From Aureobasidium sp. EXF-3400 (Eukaryota > Ascomycota > Dothideomycetes > Dothideales > Saccotheciaceae), in assembly GCA_024195585.1 (NCBI GenBank), contig SWBL01000367.1, positions 1 to 48,903 on the forward strand: a stretch of DNA of 48,903 nt, written 5' to 3'. The first letter of the stretch is position 1, and each line of letters opens with the position of its first letter. The position numbers were made by a program, and so were the translations under genes. The notes beneath the pieces were generated by a model. The model did not search any database. It was not told the DNA's origin and was given only the letters and a program-made list of their open reading frames with translations. Shown here one piece after another: positions 41,535 to 48,903 of the stretch.

Positions 41535-44308
41535 CTAATACTCAAAGTCATCGTCAACAGCAGGTCCCTTGCTCTTGCCCACAGATTCCTGCTTTCTGTA
41601 CATCTCAGCAACCTGTCTAGCCGTAGTGGCATCATCAGGCTTCTTGTCATCACGATCGCGGATATATCTCGGGAAGCGCAGACTGACACCCTTGCCACTA
41701 GGATCGCCCAGCGCATCGGCAGCAGCCTTGTAGCGAGGTGACAATGTCAGATCAGCTGTCTTGACTTCCCACACAAGACGAGGCTCGAACCAGACGTCAG
41801 GTTGATCTTTGTTGCCTGTTGAGTGGCTGTAGAAGGGTTTGGGGCGGTCGATGACCAGTGGTGATAGAGTCTCGTGCAGTGATTCGAGCAGAGCTTCTGA
41901 GAAACCGGTACCGATGTTGCACACGGACTCGTACTGCTGTGATGAGTTGTTGTAACAGGCGAGGAGGAAAGCGCCATAGACGTTTGTTCTCTTTCCTCTG
42001 CCATAGTAGGCACCGAGCACAACCAGATCCAGAGAGTCACCTGCACCTGCAAGGTAGTCTTTCTTGACCTTCAGCCAGTTCTGCGAACGACGCGAAGGTT
42101 CGTAGTAAGACTCGGGACCGTCCAACATTTTCACCATCAAACCTTCACAAGAGGCCTTGATTGAATCTTCGAGCAAGACTTGGATGGCATCGAGCTCATT
42201 GGAGTTGCCGAATTGAGCAAAGGCAAATTCGCCCTCGACCTCCTTGAATGCTTCGTAAAGCTTGGCTCTGCGATCACGGAATGATTGATTGACAAGAGCC
42301 TCGCCGTTCAGGAATAGCAGATCGAAAGCAAAGACGCAAACCTTGACCTTGATGTCTTCGGTCTTGACGTCCTTGCGCTTTCTCGTCATGAGCTGTTGGA
42401 AAGGTAGGACCTTCTTCTCATCCACATCCCAGGCGACAGTCTCACAATCCAGAACGAAACTCTTGGTGCCATCCTTGACCCATGTAGGCAGTTTGGCGAG
42501 GATATCTGGATATTTCTTTGATAGGTCTTCGCTGTTTCGCGAGAAAATGTTGGACACACCCTTGGAAGAGTTGCCAGCAGTTGGTGCAGCAGTGGCGTAG
42601 GTCAGATCTGAATCGTGAGCGACAAAGTGGATCTGTGCTCTTTCTCCATCGTACTTGTACTCGCAGGTGAAGTCCTTGCCCTCGAATCGGTCGAGCACTT
42701 CGGTGATCGACTTAGTCGGCTTTGCCAGCATAGGCTTGAGGGGAACACCAGGTTGGAGCTTGCAGGCGTCGTGCAAGTCGAAGATTCCAGTTTCGAGATA
42801 TGCAGGAACGATGACTTCGTAGCTGGGAAGTTCGCTGGGTGGACAGTTAGTACTGTACTCGAAAGGTAGAAAAATGACAAGGTACATACTTGTACACGTT
42901 CTTCAGAACGCGTTCACCCTTTTCCAGTTGCTCAGTGGTAGGCGCCTTGTTGGTCTTGGTCATGACATCGTGGTAAGTCATGGCTTGGGCCATTGAAACA
43001 AGAACAGTCTTGTCTGCCAGACCTAGACGCATCTTGCCCTCGAGTGTGCGAACAATGAACTTTGCTTCGCTTGGACCGCCCTTGTTCTCCTCAATATCGA
43101 CTCCCTTGCCCTTTGGTAGGTTTGCATCAGCAGCAGAGAGCAGCTTGTGAATACCAGAGACCTTGCGACCTTGACCACCAGATCCCTCAATCTTGGCGAT
43201 AGTCATCAACTGCTCGTGGACACCACGTACAGTCAGAGGCTTCGGCTTGAACATGGTGGGTTGACTGCCTTTACTCTTTGCCGCGACAAGACCTAGATCA
43301 CCGATCTTCTGCTGATCCTCTTTGATGATCTTGAGTGAGCGACCAGTAGACTCGCCAATTGCTTTCATGATAAGACTCTCGCCGATGCCCAGTTCGATAC
43401 CAGCATAGTCTGCAGCAAGTTTACCGAGCATTAGTAGAACAGTGGGTTGCAGATCCTGAGGGGTGAGACGGAGGACTTGTCTGAGGAACAAGGAGCAATG
43501 TGCCATAATCTCCAGACGTTTCGTCGTCATCTCGATCTTGGAGAATGTAGTGCAGAGAGCGGCGTAGGGCACAGGGTCGCCTGCTTTCCAGTCTGGATAT
43601 GGGTCCTTTGTGTTCGATTTGAATGTGCTTTGGACTTTCGCGCGGGCCTTTGCAGCCTTCTCTGGCTGTTCTTCCTCGTCCGACTCGACATCCTCTGCCT
43701 CTGATTGAGGATCGCTCTCAGAACCATCCTTCATTGCAATATCCTCTTCCTCGACCTTGGCTGGTGTTGGTGGCTTGGCTGCGGGCTTCTTGGGTGCTGC
43801 CTTTTCCTTCTTGACAGGTTCTTCATGATCGGAGGCGGGTTCCTGCTTTGGCTTCTTTGGGCTTGCGGATTTGGAGGGCTTCTTGCGCTGTCTCTTAGTT
43901 GGTGGCTCTTCTTCTGACGCTGCAGCTTCTTCCTCTTCCTTGTTTTCTACTGCTCTCTTCTTGGTTGTCTTGGTTGGCTTAGGCGGTGCGACATCATCCT
44001 TTGGTTGTTCGGTTGCCTCTTCTGCGGTCTCTTGCGTTGAAGCAGCCTTCTTGTCTGACGGACCATCCTCTACCTCTTCCTCGTCTTCAGTCTTGGGCTT
44101 TTTGGGCTCGGGTTTTGACTTTGTTGCAAAAGAGAGCTTTGATTGTTGAGGGGCGGAGCCATTGGGTTTTGCGAAGAAGTTGCTTTTGCACATGTCAGTC
44201 ACATGAAAGCATTGAAAAGACTATGCAGCATCTGGATAGAACTGCGCATCCCACAGTCGTCTGCAAAGCCTTGACATACCCAAGAGTGGCCTGCTGCTTA
44301 GGAGGCAT
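41535..44308 (-). CDS. DNA ligase I (ATP-dependent, Cdc9 type)
   Basis: Three exons: 44308-44280, 44182-42890 and 42834-41535, giving 873 aa. It seals Okazaki-fragment and repair nicks in the nucleus. The active-site Lys (about 501) lies in CEYKYDGERAQIH (motif I, KxDG). DCETVAWDVDEKK (motif III), EGLMVKMLDG (motif IV) and QNWLKVKKDY (motif V) follow, then an OB-fold ending SLRFPRYIRDRDDKKP. The N-terminal 200 residues are Lys/Glu/Pro-rich linker. Joining exons 1 and 2 gives QATLGNFF, a PCNA-interacting PIP box (Q-x-x-L-x-x-F-F). The 97-nt intron 1 must then end in AAAAG. Intron 2 is 55 nt (GTATGT...CTAAC...CACCCAG). Confidence 0.95.
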
Positions 44309-44734
44309 CCTGAAGCACAGCTGAGGTCGATAGCTTGTAGATTGAGTGCAAAGTAAACGGCGTAAAGACAATTGCTTAATAGAATCGAAGGAACGTAGTG
44401 TATTAGAAGGTAACCGCATCGAAGTAACAACAAGGCAGAAACTCCAAGGCAGAATTGTGGTAGGCACAGCAGGAGCAGCTTGCGGGACGTGACACTCACG
44501 CGCGCCTTCCCTCGACACGCGACAAATTGCTTTGTCCATGACGCTGATGCTGTTCGGCTGTATCCATCTTTAACTCCGAGTGCCTATTCTCGTCATGCAT
44601 CGTCTTCTCTTCTGCTTCTCGACGCATCGAATAGGGCGAATAACATAATATAGACCAAACTGGTTGAATAATTTTGGAAACCGACTCCTCCTTCTCCTCA
44701 ACCTACCTTTCCGCCTCCTGTTCGAGTACCCATC
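44309..44734. promoter_or_regulatory. Divergent promoter region between DNA ligase I and the Cid2-family gene
   Basis: The 426 bp separate two outward-reading start codons. An ACGCGC string lies at about 44498-44503, but the fuller MluI-type MCB element ACGCGT is not present. The last 40 bp before the Cid2 ATG are C/T-rich. Confidence 0.35.
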
Positions 44735-45390
44735 ATGGCAGCGCCCACTACAACGCCCGCCCCCAAACTCACTCCCGCCTTCTGCTTCAACCGCACCGCT
44801 CTACAGGGTACATATTCTTCCATTTCAGTCCGCTATTTTCTCTGATCCACATTCCAGACTTCCTTCGTATATCCCGCAGCGCCGTAGACGACACAATATC
44901 TCAAAACCTCAACGCCCTACTATCCCCCAGCCAGGATGCCTGGGACCCACACAACACCTCACGCGCTCCTGCACGCCCAGTCGGCAAACGCGCCATTCCA
45001 GCAGCTGCATGCACATCCTTTAAGCAAAACGTCTTGTTTCCTTCATGGCAAGCCCGCAGCGATGTCCTCGCATATTGTGCGGGTGTAGCCACATCCCCCG
45101 ACCCTGAAGATCCAGATCATATACTCCGAGAAGTGGAGGATGCAAGAGCGAGAGATAGAGTGGTGAATGAGAGGTTGGATCCCTACAGTGGACGTTACTT
45201 TCCCAGGGAGGTGAGGACGGAGGCCTTAGCTGCGCTTGTAAGGAGTGAGTTGATGGTCGAGAGTATTGTGCGTTCCAGGACTTGGGGCTTGGTTAGGGAA
45301 AGATGCTCGGACGACGCATATGATGGTGAAAAGGCACTTGACAAGTGGCGGCAAGAGAAGAGTAAAAGCATCGTCTCTGCATTGCTATAA
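44735..45390 (+). CDS. Caffeine-induced death protein 2 (Cid2) family protein
   Basis: Exons are 44735-44807 and 44858-45390, with a 50-nt intron (GTACAT...ATTCCAG), giving 201 aa. The family is named for fission yeast Cid2, whose overexpression phenotype involves caffeine sensitivity; the molecular role is unknown. Family features visible are PKLTPAFCFNRTAL then DFLRISRSAVDDTISQNLNA at the start, a central CTSFKQNVLFPSWQARSDVL segment, and RLDPYSGRYFP near the middle. The C-terminal half is helical and charged. The start matches the family's short N-terminus. It is divergent from DNA ligase I, with 426 bp between starts. Confidence 0.85.
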
Positions 45391-45587
45391 CATGATTGTT
45401 GGAAATAAAAGCAATTGTGTTTGTATATAACTATATGATACCCCTCTCTTTTTTGCATGCTGTCTGTTTTATCGATATCTGTCTGTGTCCTGTTGCTTGT
45501 ATCATGCAATCTGTTCTGTGTCCTGTTCTTGTAAATTACGATATGTCTCTCCATCCCTGTCAGTTAATCACCCCTGACCACACACCT

Positions 45588-47457
45588 TCACTCGTTCTTT
45601 CTCTTCCAGTTCGTAATCCTGCTGAAGCTTCTCTTCAATGGTGGGAACAGACTCCACGTCTCCATCGTCCCGCTCAACACCCCAAAGCCCATCAAGAGGA
45701 TCCAAGACAATGTCAGCACAACAGCGAATGCGATCCAGTATGTCTTTACCGAATACGTCACTCCGAGATCAGCCGACACGTATTCGGTCAGGAAGGTCAG
45801 TGGGAGGAACAGAATGGTCGCTTTGCTGATGAGTAGCGCCACCCTCGTAAGGCGATCGACACCGGCAGATTGCGACATGGCCACGAGTTGGAAGTTCTGT
45901 TTGAATATGTCAGTAATCTGCGAGTAACAGCAGGATAGCAAGCAACACTCACCATCTGTACCAGCCCATCTTTCTGATGCAGGTAATCCTTGCATTCGGC
46001 CAGAGCGTACAACGAGATCATATCTCTGAGTCTCTCGAATCGCACAATGGCTGCACTCGTCAATCCAACTCCCATCAGCGATTGTGCTCCTTGCACGGCG
46101 AGTTTGTCAAAGGTCTCTTGACTGGCTTTGCTGGGCACACGAGATCCTGTTCTTGATGCCAAGGTGCTTGATTGTGGCTCGGTCACTCGATCGACAAGTC
46201 TGATGTAACTCTTGTAGTGACGTTTGAGTGCTCCGAGTTCGTTGCCGATGCCATGTAGGAGGTCGATGTGATGAAGCTTTGGTGCCGAGAACATTTCTTT
46301 TTGCTGTTGCAAGTTAGTATCGGCAGACGTTGGAACAATATGGTGGTACTTACAAGCTTCTCCAACTCCATGCCGTATCTGCTTTCTCTACGCGTGATGA
46401 GAGAGTAGCTATTAAACCAGTTCTCAAACAGGTAGTAGAACAGCAGACCAGGTGCATCCTTGTCGCGATGTGCTGTCTCTTCCTTTGTATCGCCGAGTCT
46501 TCTTCTGATAGGCAAGAGTACAAGTGGATTTGCTTCTCTGCTGTCTTCGACCTTGGACAACGAGCGGAAGACGTTGATCAGGTTGCGACGAGTTTCCATC
46601 ATGACCAATTGCTGAGGATGCGACAACCGACCCTCGCTGTATGGATAAATATCCTCGTTGATACTGATGACAGTCTTGTCTGCGCAGATGAGCAGCCATG
46701 TCCAGACTCGCTTGATGTGAGGCAGAGGTGCATCCTTGGTTCCGGTACTTTCCTCAGAGACACCACATCCGGTTTCGACAGCGTGCACGTTATACAAGCT
46801 GTTGAATCCCAAACAGAGGTAGCTGCGGCCTTGGTCCAGAGAGGTGTAATGCCAAACACCGTCGACAATGTCGTAAAGATTTCCAGTACGTGCCGGATTG
46901 CAGCTGCTGAGCGAGCTGGTGTCCGTGGCAGGGAGTGGTGATGACGATAGACCCTTTTCGATATCCTCAAATGAGCGTCTGAGTATGTCTTCGTTCCTCT
47001 TTTCGATAGGTTGGGAAGGATATTGTCTCATTCGTCTGGGATCAGAGCTCATCAGTGCCAGCAGTCTTGGCGAGAAGTCGTATTGTTGTGCCAGTAGCTC
47101 AAGGAGAGGTCGCTGCAAGAAAGGGTACCAGATGTTGATCCAGCGTGTGTGAAGAGTGGACGGACGTGATGTCTCGAGTAAGCTGTGGATTGTCTCGGCT
47201 GGCTGATCAAAAGACACCCATGCTTCCTCATCGCCAAAGTCCACAATGAAGTTACGAGACGTTGGAGTGCAAAGCAATTGTACCGAGTCTTCCAGCACAT
47301 CAGCCAGATCCAAATTGCGAAATCCAGTTGGATGTTCAGGTAGAGGTTCGTAGTTTGGGGCTTCTGATTTGGGCTTGTTTGGATTCGTGTACGCCGAATC
47401 TGATCGCTCCATGCCTGGCAGAGTATCTGTGAAATCGTAGTTTATCTCGCTGTCCAT
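45588..47457 (-). CDS. CorA-like metal ion transporter, GMN motif not seen
   Basis: Exons are 47457-46354, 46303-45953 and 45896-45588, with introns of 50 nt (GTAAGT, TACTAAC, CAACAG) and 56 nt (GTGAGT...AAACAG), giving 587 aa. The long cytosolic N-terminal domain includes [20 protein letters not shown] and [16 protein letters not shown] helical region leads to two C-terminal membrane helices (about 501-525 and 538-560: [20 protein letters not shown] and [20 protein letters not shown]). The preceding [18 protein letters not shown] is typical of the fungal CorA-like subfamily. The Gly-Met-Asn loop of classical Mg2+ channels is replaced by SADLGVT. The substrate is therefore uncertain. The tail is basic. 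Confidence 0.88.
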
Positions 47458-48310
47458 TTTGTAAACTAGCCAGGCCAGATTCCAATGAGAGAAAGGCGAG
47501 ATAACCTGCTCTTATCTATTTCAAGTCAACAGTGCCATATTCATTGATGACTCCTCGAACGAGATGCGACATGACGAAGCCACCCGACACATGCATGTGA
47601 ATCAAAGATAATTTGCTTCGCCGCAACAGCCTGGGGTGCATGTGAGGCTTGAACATTTTCAATGTGTGTTAGGGCGGTTTTTTTCGTAACCCGGTGCACG
47701 AGTCTTGTGGTTGGCTGGTCAGCTGCCTCATTGGTGCCTACCAAAATGACCATGCAGGTACCAAGCATCGCCTCATCCGCAGATCCAGTTTTTGATTGGC
47801 GCATCTTAGAATATACTCCTAGCCGCCGATGCCAGATATGGCTTGTGTGCAAGAGAAAAGTTGGTCGTGAAGGGAGACGCCGTGTTGAAGCCTCACGACG
47901 TTACGCAAGATCTTCAAGGTTGGAGGTCATTTAGGCAGACGGAGGTTAGAACCGCTCACCGACGTGCAGATGCATGTGTGTCTCATCGCAAAACTCGTGG
48001 TCACGCCCTACCTGATAGTTGTTGAACTGCTCTTGAACATCTCGAGCCTCGAGACAGTTGGGAATAGACCGTTTTGCCGGGCGGTCGAGCTCTCACGCGC
48101 GACGACTTGCGGCCGATAATCACTCACCTCCGCTCACGACGACAACGGGACGGGGTCTTGATGGTCATTATGCAGTACTGTATTGGTATGTCGTTGACAA
48201 GGAAAGAACATCTCGTAGACCTGCCAAGCTAGAAGTCATCGCGCTTGCCAGGAATAGACATTGCTTTCTACGCGTCACGAGAAGCCAATCGTGAGCAATC
48301 TTCCGTGTAT
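47458..48310. other. Intergenic, no gene called
   Basis: Short overlapping ORFs only, on both strands, none with recognisable composition or splice path. It includes the promoter of the CorA-like gene. Confidence 0.45.
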
Positions 48311-48568
48311 TTAGCAAAAGAAGAATAATTCAAGTCTGCTGGATGATGCTTCACTTCTCAAAAGACGAATAGTGCTCATCCGCATGACCCACTCATAGGA
48401 TGCCAAACCCGTGTTGCCAACCTCGAGTGTCATGGTTCCTGTGTCAGGGTCGTACCATCTACAAGCAAAATTTGAGCCGACGACGATGTCACGACCGCAT
48501 CTCTGATTATTTTGTTCTCTTTCCTGGCTTAGGGCACAGATGATATATAATAAGACGTGTATAGCTGT
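48311..48568 (-). other. Protein-like open frame without start codon near the right end
   Basis: A minus-strand frame of 85 codons plus stop, bounded upstream by a TAG at 48571-48569, has a natural-looking middle (RCGRDIVVGSNFACRWYDPD, then TMTLEVGNTGLASYEWVMR). The first ATG lies late, so it would need an upstream exon or be a remnant. No family is recognised. Confidence 0.25.
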
Positions 48569-48803
48569 CTACCAAGGTGATATCAACACTGGTTACGCTA
48601 GTATACTCGAATATGTCCTTTTCCACCCGCTTCATCAAGAACATACCTTCAAACAGTATGGAAAACAAGCGCCAGCCACGCAACCAAAGAATGAACATTT
48701 GAAATTTCAAAAGTACGACAGATAACGTGATATTTTGCATGAGCTCAAGAAAAAAAGATTCCTTTGCACCTTGTAACATTGGCAAAAAGATAGGTGGTTG
48801 GAA

Positions 48804-48903
48804 GAAAACAAAACATACAGCAGCAGGGATTCCCACGTGGTCACCCACCGTAGTACTAATCTGCCGTTCAACTGCTTATGTATGGCAGAGCGGACGGGAT
48901 GCC
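48804..48903 (-). rRNA. 5S ribosomal RNA gene, 5' end cut off by the window
   Basis: Read on the minus strand, bases 48903-48812 match the same 5S core as the left end, from GGCATCCCGTCC through GGGAATCCCT to CTGTATG. Over 99 aligned bases (left 12-110, right 48903-48805) I count one difference, A at left position 91 versus G here. The downstream T-runs are identical, then the flanks diverge at once. About 28 nt of the 5' end lie outside the window. It is transcribed by RNA polymerase III from internal boxes. Confidence 0.92.

Noticed and set aside
45588..45700. Alternative acidic frame at the C-terminus of the CorA-like protein
   Set aside because: Reaching it needs a frame switch with no splice sites, while the chosen frame ends [15 protein letters not shown], as expected for the subfamily.
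1..48903. Transposons, long terminal repeats, CRISPR arrays or biosynthetic gene clusters
   Set aside because: No transposase, reverse transcriptase, polyketide or peptide synthase motifs, no long direct repeats and no spaced repeat array were seen.

Overview
The window looks like 48.9 kb of a filamentous ascomycete genome (Pezizomycotina). A Dothideomycete is my best guess, but that rests on general resemblance only. The evidence is about 25 closely packed genes on both strands with short GT-AG introns (mostly 47-64 nt, CTAAC/CTGAC-type branch sites), a GH17 cell-wall glucanase, an Ssk2-type HOG-pathway MAPKKK, a Mep-type ammonium permease, a mitochondrial calcium uniporter with the WDxxEP motif, and dispersed 5S rRNA genes. 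I see no operons, CRISPR arrays, intact transposons or convincing tRNA genes.

Layout. Both ends lie inside 5S rRNA genes in inverted orientation, so the window is probably one contig that stopped at a dispersed repeat. From 0.1 to 2.1 kb there is a possibly decayed gene and a 53-residue zinc-finger protein. From 2.2 to 6.4 kb come an APH-like kinase, a PaiB-like FMN-binding protein and an F-box protein. From 7.2 to 11.1 kb come the uniporter MCU, the telomere protein STN1 and a glycine-zipper protein. From 12.8 to 18.1 kb come a single-pass membrane protein, a GNAT acetyltransferase, a PUS9/RIB2-type pseudouridine synthase and a Gfo/Idh/MocA oxidoreductase. From 18.3 to 28.7 kb, all on the minus strand, come a nucleoside-phosphorylase-domain protein of the kind used in fungal NLR-like receptors, a Gln/Arg-rich coiled-coil protein, the MAPKKK and the ammonium permease. 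From 29.6 to 33.8 kb, on the plus strand, come a CUS2/Tat-SF1 splicing factor, a small VPLQ-repeat coiled-coil protein and RRP1. From 34.1 to 36.7 kb come the GH17 glucanase and small serine-rich or unknown ORFs. From 38.0 to 47.5 kb come a short spliced candidate gene, TRM11, a small Ala/Glu coiled-coil ORF, DNA ligase I, a Cid2-family protein and a CorA-like transporter.

Most genes are core housekeeping functions: tRNA and rRNA modification, splicing, replication, telomeres, ion transport and stress signalling. They do not form an evident pathway cluster. I found no convincing new multi-gene system. The less ordinary items are the phosphorylase-domain protein with a helical C-terminus and no NTPase domain, two small heptad-repeat proteins, the 53-residue zinc finger, and two introns that appear to use AAAAG acceptors, one of which splits the PCNA-binding box of DNA ligase I. 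Exon boundaries were worked out by hand from reading frame, splice consensus and remembered family features, so they are predictions.
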